Assembly: GCA_007128755.1 (NCBI GenBank)
Contig: SKWV01000166.1
Location: 1 to 5,728 of the forward strand
Direction of reading: 5' to 3'
DNA from: Trueperaceae bacterium
GTDB taxonomy: Bacteria > Deinococcota > Deinococci > Deinococcales > Trueperaceae
DNA length: 5,728 nt
Positions 1 to 4,898 of this stretch are shown in pieces. Position 1 is the first letter of the stretch; every line of letters begins with the position of its first letter. Made by a program: the position numbers and the translations under genes. The notes beneath the pieces were generated by a model that did not search any database, was not told the origin of the DNA, and was given only the letters and a program-made list of their open reading frames with translations.

Positions 1-109
1 ATGTCGCGGAGGATGCCGCTTCGCTCCTCGTTCAAGCGGACGTAGTCGCGCAACGCGAAGTCGAGGAAGCCCCGACCTCGGCGCCACCCACGCTGTGCAG
101 CACCTCGCC
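1..109 (-). pseudogene. Decayed C-terminal part of the MNT-type nucleotidyltransferase gene, cut by the window edge
   Basis: This is the continuation of the small nucleotidyltransferase gene beyond its in-frame TAG (112-110). Directly after the stop the same frame reads GEVLHSVGGAEVG, which resembles the 'xG-x-x-L-H/Y' strand that usually follows the last core helix in this family. Near position 70 the sensible reading moves to another frame and gives FLDFALRDYVRLNEERSG, running to the window edge without a stop. In the original frame a TGA follows (34-32). One substitution (a sense codon turned to TAG) plus a one-base deletion near 69-75 would explain both breaks. The alternative is that the upstream ORF ends naturally and this similarity is chance. 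Sequencing or assembly error is also possible. The frame reading is direct; the pseudogene call is inference. Confidence 0.55.
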
Positions 110-379
110 CTAATGCGTGATCTCATGCCGGAACACGGTGCTGGCGGCCCGCAGGTCGACCAGGTGGACGTCGGAATCGATCGCCGCCTCGAGCTCCTGG
201 CGAACCGCGTGCAGGAGCGAGGGAGCGGTCGACGCAGCGGCGAGGAAGGCGACGTCGACGTCGCTCGCCGACGTCGCTTCGCCGCGCGCGTGCGATCCGA
301 ACAGGATCGCCAACTGCAGGCCGGGCACGCCGTCCCGAAGCACCCGCACGATCTCCCGCCGCAGCTTCTCGCCGATCAT
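110..379 (-). CDS. Small MNT-type nucleotidyltransferase domain protein, probably truncated
   Basis: This 89-residue protein has the minimal nucleotidyltransferase (NTP_transf_2 / MNT) core. The glycine-serine signature GSHARGEATSASDVDVAF spans residues 28-45, with metal-binding Asp40 and Asp42. A third acidic residue, Asp75, lies in VHLVDL, so the catalytic triad appears intact. Family members may add AMP to a partner protein, as MntA antitoxins do to HepT toxins, or act alone; nothing here identifies the substrate. The ATG at 379 lacks a good Shine-Dalgarno site but puts the start the usual short distance before the core. It lies 46 nt downstream of the adenylyltransferase gene on the same strand, so cotranscription is likely. 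The protein stops early: readable sequence continues past the TAG, so the gene is probably broken. Any HepT partner would lie outside the window. Confidence 0.7.
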   Translation of the reverse strand: MIGEKLRREIVRVLRDGVPGLQLAILFGSHARGEATSASDVDVAFLAAASTAPSLLHAVRQELEAAIDSDVHLVDLRAASTVFRHEITH

Positions 380-425
380 GCGGGCATGGTAGCGCCACAC
401 CGTTGCGACGCGCCCGGCACCTCGC

Positions 426-947
426 TCAGCATGAGGCCTCCGGTAGCTCGATGCCGAAGCGCTCGCACAGCGCCGTGACGTCGTGCACGTCCTTCTCCGT
501 CCACCGGTAGCCGCTGTGGAAGCGAACGAGCCACGCGGCGGAGATGCAGCGCACACGGCGGCCGTCGATGACCCCCACGCCCGTGAGCGCGTCAGCTCGG
601 TAGTAGTCGCCGTTCTCGGGCGGCCCGTACACCCCGTCGCCGTGCTCGTCGAACGTGAAGGCGTGGGCGTCGACCTGGAGCCCGGCACCGTCATCCAGCA
701 CGAAGTTCCACGCGGAGCTGTCGTCGCGGGGCGACTCGCGGAACCCACGCTCGGCCAGGACCTCACGAAGCCGCTCGACCCAGCGCGTCTCGAGCGCCAC
801 GTCCAGATCGGCATGCGGCCGGGTCGGCTCGCCCAGGAGCGCGTCCACCGCCCACCCTCCGTCGATCCACACGTCGATGCCCGCGCGCTCGAGTAGGTCG
901 TAGAGCCGGCGCGCGTCCTGCGCCGACATGTGCGGTCCGTCCGACAT
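426..947 (-). CDS. Aminoglycoside/lincosamide-type nucleotidyltransferase (ANT(2'')/LinB-like family)
   Basis: This 173-residue protein belongs to the compact adenylyltransferases related to ANT(2'')-Ia and LinB. These transfer AMP from ATP to a hydroxyl of an aminoglycoside or lincosamide, and most chromosomal relatives have no tested substrate. Visible features are GGWAVDALLG (residues 30-39), then TRPHADLDV with probable metal ligands Asp47 and Asp49, then Asp93 in LQVDAHAF as the third carboxylate. The C-terminal FHSGY...DVHDVTALCERFGI (143-165) matches the 'HTGYE...D-HDV-LLC-RFG' pattern of environmental members. Length is normal for the family. I chose ATG 947 because GAGGG sits 5 nt upstream; GTG 959 and ATG 929 are in frame but less well placed. 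It begins 15 nt after the stop of the membrane-protein gene, so it very likely shares its TetR-controlled transcript. Actual antibiotic modification is inference. Confidence 0.87.
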   Translation of the reverse strand: MSDGPHMSAQDARRLYDLLERAGIDVWIDGGWAVDALLGEPTRPHADLDVALETRWVERLREVLAERGFRESPRDDSSAWNFVLDDGAGLQVDAHAFTFDEHGDGVYGPPENGDYYRADALTGVGVIDGRRVRCISAAWLVRFHSGYRWTEKDVHDVTALCERFGIELPEASC

Positions 948-952
948 GAGGT

Positions 953-957
953 CCCTC
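953..957 (-). promoter_or_regulatory. Ribosome binding site that decides the adenylyltransferase start
   Basis: GAGGG followed by 5 nt and ATG 947. It favours that start over the in-frame GTG at 959, which would overlap the site, and over ATG 929. The same SD-to-start spacing of 5 nt is seen at four other genes in the window. Confidence 0.6.
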
Positions 958-962
958 ACGCG

Positions 963-1655
963 TCAACCGGCGAGGCCGAGCGGCGCAACGCGCGGACGCC
1001 GCAGCAGGACCACCCCGAGCCCGACGAACCACACCAGCTGCGTCAGGCCGAACACCGCCACCAGCCCAGCCAGGCCGGGGAGGGCGGACACCAGACCCGC
1101 CGCGCCGGCGATCATCCCGACGACGATCAGGGGGACGGGGAATGAGCGCCCACGCCACGCCGCCAGACTCACTAGGAGCGTCCACAGCCCGCCCAAGACC
1201 TCGCCGTTGCCACCGGTCATGCCGGAGGTGATGGTCTCGGTCGCGAGCCACACCGTCACGGCCTGCGACGGGTCGGCGGCGTGGAGCGCGACGACCGTCT
1301 CCATGGCGACGTTCGTCACCATGCCGCCGGCGACGAGCAGGCCGGCCCACACGAGGGCCACGCTCGTGGCCAGGCGCATCGTGGTGGGGGCGGCGTCTCG
1401 CAGCCGCCCGTGGAGCGCCCACGCCAACACCATCAGCACGAAGCCGAACACGACGTAGATCGCCAGGTACGTGAGCTGCAGGCCCCTGAGGTGCCGCGCG
1501 AACAGGGCGATCTTGTCGAGCGGGTCGACCACGCTCGGGTAGTCGATGCCGACGAGGAAGTAGGCGATCCCGGCGACGTACGCCGCCGCCAGGTAGAGCG
1601 CGGCCACGCCGCCCGACGCTTGCAGGTCGTAAGTCGTTCCCGAGCGTGTTCGCAT
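963..1655 (-). CDS. Six-helix integral membrane protein of unknown function (DUF4386-like architecture)
   Basis: This 230-residue protein is dominated by hydrophobic segments. I count helices at about residues 16-36, 58-81, 93-118, 151-168, 172-198 and 199-218, ending in a short basic tail (LLRRPRV). There is no cleavable signal peptide. The loop TSGMTGGNGEVLGGLW (143-158) is glycine-rich and looks like the most conserved part. The size, the N-terminal 'ALYLAAAYVAGIAYFLVG' and that loop recall the uncharacterised DUF4386-type proteins often found beside TetR regulators; that assignment is from memory and tentative. ATG 1655 is well supported by GAGGAG (1666-1661) with 5-nt spacing. It is the first gene of a probable operon with the adenylyltransferase 15 nt downstream, and is divergent from tetR behind a promoter covered by palindromic boxes. 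Transport, sensing or a membrane-protective role are all possible. Confidence 0.85.
   Translation of the reverse strand: MRTRSGTTYDLQASGGVAALYLAAAYVAGIAYFLVGIDYPSVVDPLDKIALFARHLRGLQLTYLAIYVVFGFVLMVLAWALHGRLRDAAPTTMRLATSVALVWAGLLVAGGMVTNVAMETVVALHAADPSQAVTVWLATETITSGMTGGNGEVLGGLWTLLVSLAAWRGRSFPVPLIVVGMIAGAAGLVSALPGLAGLVAVFGLTQLVWFVGLGVVLLRRPRVAPLGLAG
1614..1636. promoter_or_regulatory. Third, altered copy of the TetR-type operator inside the membrane-protein gene
   Basis: The arms CGACGCTT (1614-1621) and TCGTAAGTCG (1627-1636) recur at 1691-1698 and 1702-1711, but here the gap is 5 bp instead of 3 bp. It covers roughly codons 7-14 of the membrane-protein gene, 77 bp from the main palindrome. 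It may be an auxiliary operator or an old duplication. The repeat is direct observation; a binding role is inference. Confidence 0.4.
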
Positions 1656-1695
1656 ACCGTCTCCTCGTCGTCGCCGCTGGCGTCACCGCGCGACG

Positions 1696-1708
1696 CTTAC
1701 GTCGTAAG
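1696..1708. promoter_or_regulatory. Palindromic operator-like box O1 (CTTACG-T-CGTAAG)
   Basis: A perfect 6+1+6 palindrome in the tetR/membrane-gene divergent region. It begins 4 bp downstream of the minus-strand -10 hexamer, over the predicted transcription start, where a bound repressor would block initiation. Its size and place fit a TetR-family operator; the matching regulator is encoded next to it. Confidence 0.6.
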
Positions 1709-1711
1709 TCG

Positions 1712-1740
1712 ATGGTATACATACGGCGTAAGCATGTCAA
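1712..1740 (-). promoter_or_regulatory. Sigma70-type promoter of the membrane-protein/nucleotidyltransferase operon
   Basis: On the minus strand, a perfect -35 TTGACA (1740-1735) is followed by a 17-bp spacer and -10 TACCAT (1717-1712, four of six consensus bases). The predicted start is near 1705, giving a leader of about 50 nt to ATG 1655. Box O2 lies inside the spacer and O1 over the start. The -35 overlaps the farthest upstream ATG of tetR (1734), so the two genes' control signals are interlocked. Confidence 0.65.
1720..1732. promoter_or_regulatory. Imperfect operator-like box O2 (CATACG-G-CGTAAG)
   Basis: It matches O1 at 11 of 13 positions and keeps five of six palindromic pairs. Its centre is 24 bp from that of O1. 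It lies wholly within the spacer of the minus-strand promoter and just upstream of the tetR start at 1734, so one bound protein could affect both directions. Confidence 0.5.
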
Positions 1741-2441
1741 GTTCTACGGGGATGGCGGCGATGGACGAACAGCACGAAGCCGAGCAGCGAGCGCCCCTCT
1801 CGCGAGCCCGCGTCCTGCGGGCCGGGATGGAGTTGGCCGACGAGCGTGGCTTGGACGGCTTGAGCATGCGGGCGCTCGGCCGCTCCCTCGGCGTCGAGGC
1901 GATGTCGCTCTACAACCACGTCGCCAACAAGGACGACCTGCTCGACGGCATGGTCGACCTGGTGATCGGCGAGATCGACGTGCCCCATCCGGACGAGGCG
2001 TGGAAGCCGGCCCTGCGACGCCGCGCCTCCTCCTCGCGCATCACCTACGCGCGCCACCCGTGGGCGAGGCGCCTGATCCACACGCGCGCGAGCTCGGGAC
2101 CGGCCCGCCTGCACGCCTTCGAGGCGACCATCGGCTGCCTCCGGAGAGCGGGCTTCTCGCACGAGCTCACCGTGTACGCGCTCTCGACCCTCGACGCCTA
2201 CGTCGACGGCTTCGGCACGCAGCGCCTCGATGTCGCCGCGGCCGACGTTCCCGACGACGTCGCCATGGCCGAGGCGATCGCACGATGGCTACCCGCCGCG
2301 CAGTACCCCTACCTCAGCGCGCTCATCCACGAGCACGTGCTGCGCGGAGGCTACGACGAGGAGGCGAGCTTCGCCTTCGGGCTCGACCTCGTGCTCGACG
2401 GGCTCGAGGCGCGACTGTCGGAACCCTCGCTCACCCGGTAG
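1734..2441 (+). CDS. TetR-family transcriptional regulator
   Basis: This 235-residue protein has an N-terminal TetR helix-turn-helix at residues 24-71. LSMRALGRSLGVEAMSLYNHVANKDDLL (43-70) contains the recognition helix and the typical 'LYNHV-NKDDLLD' ending. The rest resembles the TetR_C-type ligand-binding and dimer domain (HPWARRLI near 108-115, FGLDLVLDGLEARL at 215-228). It is expected to be a cytoplasmic dimer that leaves DNA when a small molecule binds; the ligand is unknown. It is divergent from the membrane-protein operon, with palindromic boxes between them, so local repression and autoregulation are likely. A plus-strand -10-like TATACA (1716-1721) has no clear -35. Start choice is uncertain: ATG 1734 is the longest, with weak GGCG at 5-nt spacing. 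ATG 1761, with GGGG 9 nt upstream, would give 226 residues, and codons 2-6 after 1734 are unusually A/T-rich. The stop overlaps the convergent flavoprotein gene. Confidence 0.9.
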   Translation: MSSSTGMAAMDEQHEAEQRAPLSRARVLRAGMELADERGLDGLSMRALGRSLGVEAMSLYNHVANKDDLLDGMVDLVIGEIDVPHPDEAWKPALRRRASSSRITYARHPWARRLIHTRASSGPARLHAFEATIGCLRRAGFSHELTVYALSTLDAYVDGFGTQRLDVAAADVPDDVAMAEAIARWLPAAQYPYLSALIHEHVLRGGYDEEASFAFGLDLVLDGLEARLSEPSLTR

Positions 2442-3660
2442 CTCCTTCATCGGATAGCGGCCACGCGCCGCCGCCTGCGGCTGCCGACGCCGCCACGCCC
2501 TGCGCCACCAACTGCCGCCCGGCGGCGGCCGTTCGCTCCAGGGCGAACTGCGCGTGCAGCGTGACGGCGTGGGCGTCACGAAGCGCGCGCTGCAGCGGGT
2601 GATCGTCGAACAGTGCGCGAACACCGCCGAGCCGGAAAGCGCGGGAGACGACGTCCGCACCGGCACGCATCGCATGCTGACTCGCCAGCACGACCGCGTG
2701 ACCGTCTTCCGGCGCGGCGCTCTCGCCGGCCGCGAGGCGAACCCAGAGCGGGTCGACGCTCGCGAACAGCGCGGCGCGAGCCGCGCGAGCGGTGGCCTCG
2801 AGCTCCGCCAGCTCGAACGCGATCGTGGCCGGGAGCGACGCGACGTCGCCCCCTGGCGCCGACGCCCGAGCGGCCATGCCGTCCCGCACGGCGTCGAGCG
2901 CGCCGCGCGTGATGCCGGTCGCGACCACGGCGAGGTAGACGTCGAGGAAGGCCATCAGCGGGAAGGCCCCCAACGGTCCCGGCACCCGCGAGGGGTCACG
3001 GCCGAGCCTGAAGCCGCGGTGGCTCGGCACGAACACGTCGTCGACCTCCACGTCGTGCGAACCGGTGCCGCGGAGGCCGGCCACCTGCCAGGTGTCGTGG
3101 ATGCGAGCCTCCGCCATCGGCACGGCCAGCATCAGCACGGTCCGCTCGCCGCCTTCGCTCAGCCGCGGCTCGTCACCGTCGAGCACGACGCAGTTGCCGA
3201 AGAACCAACTGGCGTTGGCGCAGCCGCTGGCGAAGGTCCAGCGGCCCGACATGCGGTAGCCACCGTCGACGCTCAGCGCGCGGCCGACCGGGGCGAACAC
3301 GCCGGCGCTCACCGAGTTCGGATCCGCCCACACCGTCTCGGTCGCGGCCACCGGATCCATGAACGCGCCGAAGGCGTTCGTCCCCGAGCCGATCGCGGCG
3401 CACCACCCCGTCGAACCGTCGGCCGCCGCCAGCGCCTCGACGACGCGGAGCGCGATCGGCAGGGCGAGCTCGTCCCCTCCCGCCGAACGCGGCACCAGCA
3501 TGCGGTAGATGCCCGCCTCGGCGAGCGCCCGGTGCATGCGGGGCGACAGGCATCGCTCGCGATCGGCGGCGCGCGCGAGCTCACGGACCAGCGGCGCGAG
3601 CGTGCGGGCGGCGTCGAGCGTCGGGCTCGTCTCGAAGCCGGTCGGGTACGCGGCTGCCAC
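2431..3660 (-). CDS. Acyl-CoA dehydrogenase-like flavoprotein, probable flavin-dependent monooxygenase
   Basis: This 409-residue protein has the acyl-CoA dehydrogenase fold in order: helical N-domain (about 15-110), beta middle domain (115-215) and helical C-domain (235-390). GRWTFASGCANASWFFGNCVV (139-159) and GLRGTGSHDVEVDDVFVP (195-212) are typical of the hydroxylase branch (HsaA, HpaB and C2 types; Acyl-CoA_dh_2). So is LGGVRALFDDHPLQRALRDAHAVTLHAQF (344-372), with its paired histidines. Those enzymes use reduced flavin supplied by a separate reductase to hydroxylate aromatic or other substrates; no reductase is in this window. No canonical acyl-CoA-dehydrogenase catalytic glutamate was evident to me. 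I chose GTG 3660 because GAGG (3669-3666) lies 5 nt upstream; GTG 3666, two codons earlier, overlaps that site. Its stop overlaps the end of tetR by 11 bp, tail to tail. The substrate is unknown. Confidence 0.88.
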   Translation of the reverse strand: MAAAYPTGFETSPTLDAARTLAPLVRELARAADRERCLSPRMHRALAEAGIYRMLVPRSAGGDELALPIALRVVEALAAADGSTGWCAAIGSGTNAFGAFMDPVAATETVWADPNSVSAGVFAPVGRALSVDGGYRMSGRWTFASGCANASWFFGNCVVLDGDEPRLSEGGERTVLMLAVPMAEARIHDTWQVAGLRGTGSHDVEVDDVFVPSHRGFRLGRDPSRVPGPLGAFPLMAFLDVYLAVVATGITRGALDAVRDGMAARASAPGGDVASLPATIAFELAELEATARAARAALFASVDPLWVRLAAGESAAPEDGHAVVLASQHAMRAGADVVSRAFRLGGVRALFDDHPLQRALRDAHAVTLHAQFALERTAAAGRQLVAQGVAASAAAGGGAWPLSDEGATG

Positions 3661-3665
3661 GTTCA

Positions 3666-3669
3666 CCTC
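3666..3669 (-). promoter_or_regulatory. Ribosome binding site that decides the flavoprotein start
   Basis: GAGG, extended to GAGGTGA, with 5 nt between GAGG and GTG 3660. It argues against the in-frame GTG at 3666, which would leave no spacing. Confidence 0.5.
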
Positions 3670-3699
3670 ACGGACGGCTCCAGGGGCCTATGTCCTGGG

Positions 3700-3713
3700 G
3701 GATGGGGACATCC
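3700..3713. repeat. Short inverted repeat GGATG-GGGA-CATCC in the flavoprotein leader
   Basis: A 5+4+5 inverted repeat about 40 bp upstream of the flavoprotein start. It can form a small hairpin or serve as a protein-binding box. Overlapping weaker stems also exist here (TGTCC 3691-3695 with GGACA 3706-3710; CCAGG 3680-3684 with CCTGG 3694-3698). Function is unknown. Confidence 0.3.
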
Positions 3714-3739
3714 GGTCGACACGCTGACGGCTGGTGCCC

Positions 3740-3753
3740 GATGATACGTCATC
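3740..3753. promoter_or_regulatory. Operator-like inverted repeat over a possible -10 box (GATGA-TACG-TCATC)
   Basis: A 5+4+5 inverted repeat between the flavoprotein gene and the hydrolase gene. On the minus strand it contains TATCAT (3746-3741), five of six bases of a -10 hexamer, but I find only a poor -35 (GTGAAC, 18 bp upstream). If used, transcription would start near 3735 and yield a 75-nt leader. It has the same geometry as the repeat at 3700-3713, 40 bp away centre to centre. Confidence 0.3.
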
Positions 3754-3766
3754 ACGCGCGGCGGGT

Positions 3767-4702
3767 TCACATCCTCCCGAGCAGGAAGCGCACGTTGCTC
3801 CGGTAGAACGGATAGGCGAACTCCCAGGCGGAGGACCCGTCCGTGGGCAGGAGGCCTTCGAGGTCGTCGGCCGACGCCCCTTCGCCGTGAAGCCCCGCCG
3901 CCGTCGCCTCCAGTGCCCGGATGTGCGAGGCGAGGGCGTCCACGTCGTCGGCCGAACCGACCGGTCCATGTCCCGGCACGAAGCGGGCGGGTGCGTGCGT
4001 CGCCAGCACCTCGAGCGCCCGCAGCCAGCCGTCGGGTTCGCCGTCCGCCAGGTAGGGGTGACATCCGACGAAGAGCAGATCGCTGCAGAAGACGACACCG
4101 TCGTCGGGCAGGACGAGCACGGCGTCGTCGGGCGTGTGGGCCGCGCCGAGGGAGATGACCTGCACCGTTCGGCGCGTCCCGTGGAGCGTGAGCCGGTCCT
4201 CGAACGTCACCTCGGGCAGGCGGAGCGTCGCATGCGGGGCGCTCGCGACGAGGCCCTCCCAGTAGGGCGTGAAGTACGCGGCGAACGAGCGGATGCGCGG
4301 ATCGTCGTCGTCGGCCATCGCCGCGGCGCGCGCCAGCTGCGCCCCGCCGTGCTCGATGTCGGAGGCGAGCTCCTCGCGCCCGAACGTGTCGATCAGGTCG
4401 CGCGTGCGGCTGGTGGCGATGAGCGTCGTGCCGGGGAACATCTCCGCGCCGCGGACGTGGTCGTTGTGGTAGTGGCTGAGCACGAGGGACGACGCCGGGC
4501 GTCCCGTGAGCGCGATGGCGGCAGCGGCCAAGTCACGCGCCGCCTCCGCCGTGATGCACGCGTCGAAGACGAGCGTGGTGTCGCCCAAGTCGACGATGCC
4601 GGCGTTGCCGACCGCCCAACCGCCGGGACGATGGATGGCCGCCCACACGCCTTCGGCGAGGGTCTCGAGTGTGAAGTGCCGGCTCGCGGGCATCGCTGAC
4701 AC
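3767..4702 (-). CDS. MBL-fold metallo-hydrolase
   Basis: This 311-residue protein has a complete set of metallo-beta-lactamase-fold ligands. SHYHNDHVRG gives His77, His79, Asp81 and His82; GAAHTPDD gives His189; FCSDLLFVG gives Asp208; and VPGHGPVG gives His245. It should bind two metals, normally zinc, and hydrolyse an ester, lactone, thioester or similar bond. The final 'FVPGHGPVG' and the glyoxalase-II/SoxH-like order of motifs separate it from RNase and nuclease branches. I see no convincing signal peptide, so it is probably cytoplasmic. GTG 4702 is chosen because a full AGGAGG lies 5 nt upstream; ATG 4693 is three codons in. The C-terminal 50 residues (EFAYPFYRSNVRFLLGRM at the end) form an extra helical cap. 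The flavoprotein gene follows on the same strand after 106 nt, so a shared pathway is possible. Substrate unknown; beta-lactam resistance is not implied. Confidence 0.9.
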   Translation of the reverse strand: MSAMPASRHFTLETLAEGVWAAIHRPGGWAVGNAGIVDLGDTTLVFDACITAEAARDLAAAAIALTGRPASSLVLSHYHNDHVRGAEMFPGTTLIATSRTRDLIDTFGREELASDIEHGGAQLARAAAMADDDDPRIRSFAAYFTPYWEGLVASAPHATLRLPEVTFEDRLTLHGTRRTVQVISLGAAHTPDDAVLVLPDDGVVFCSDLLFVGCHPYLADGEPDGWLRALEVLATHAPARFVPGHGPVGSADDVDALASHIRALEATAAGLHGEGASADDLEGLLPTDGSSAWEFAYPFYRSNVRFLLGRM

Positions 4703-4707
4703 GGTGA

Positions 4708-4713
4708 CCTCCT
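4708..4713 (-). promoter_or_regulatory. Strong ribosome binding site that decides the hydrolase start
   Basis: AGGAGG followed by 5 nt and GTG 4702, the best Shine-Dalgarno match in the window. It supports the GTG over the ATG three codons later. No convincing -10/-35 pair was found for this gene in the upstream intergenic region. Confidence 0.65.
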
Positions 4714-4741
4714 GGACGTCGAACCGAGCGTAGCGCCTGCG

Positions 4742-4759
4742 GCGTCACCCGAGCGTCAC
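4742..4759. repeat. Direct repeat of GCGTCAC with an 11-bp period
   Basis: Two identical heptamers (4742-4748 and 4753-4759) lie about one helical turn apart, 40-57 bp upstream of the hydrolase start. A CACGTG palindrome (4757-4762) overlaps the second. Spacing by one turn can mark a regulator site, but short GC-rich repeats also arise by chance. Confidence 0.25.
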
Positions 4760-4853
4760 GTGGTCGCGGTCCTGCTCGGCGGCGGCGAAGACGATGGCCG
4801 CGTGGGTCCGATCTTCGTCCATCAGGCGTTTCTTCTGCCCGGACCTTCGTTCG

Positions 4854-4882
4854 TTGACCGCCCGCTGCGGCCCCACTACAGT
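4854..4882 (+). promoter_or_regulatory. Sigma70-type promoter of the membrane spermidine-synthase-like gene
   Basis: -35 TTGACC (4854-4859, five of six bases), a 17-bp spacer, and -10 TACAGT (4877-4882, four of six). The predicted start is near 4889, only about 10 nt before ATG 4899, so the GAGGG ribosome site (4889-4893) would lie at the very 5' end of the transcript. The rest of the 4703-4853 gap shows no gene. Confidence 0.6.
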
Positions 4883-4898
4883 CGGGGTGAGGGACGAC

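Noticed and set aside
250..270. GACGTCGACGTC palindromic repeat
   Set aside because: It is explained by the codons for the conserved Asp-Val-Asp-Val active-site motif of the MNT gene.
380..425. TACCAT as a separate -10 for the MNT-type gene
   Set aside because: There is no acceptable -35 at 16-18 bp, so cotranscription with the upstream gene is simpler.
380..814. Upstream extension of the MNT-type gene to 814
   Set aside because: The added residues are a shadow of the adenylyltransferase gene. The MNT core begins naturally at ATG 379.
1281..1733. N-terminal extension of tetR upstream of 1734
   Set aside because: The extension would run through the membrane-protein gene in antisense and through the operator region, and it has no TetR-like sequence. 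The helix-turn-helix domain needs only the part after 1734.
763..1740. Long minus-strand open frame (325 codons) spanning the membrane-protein gene
   Set aside because: Its translation is arginine-rich and low in complexity, typical of a shadow frame in GC-rich DNA. The overlapping 963-1655 frame has clear membrane helices, a ribosome site and a promoter.
2442..2520. Possible bidirectional terminator after tetR
   Set aside because: The GC-rich repeats do not form a clear stem followed by a T-run, and the stretch is coding for the C-terminus of the flavoprotein.
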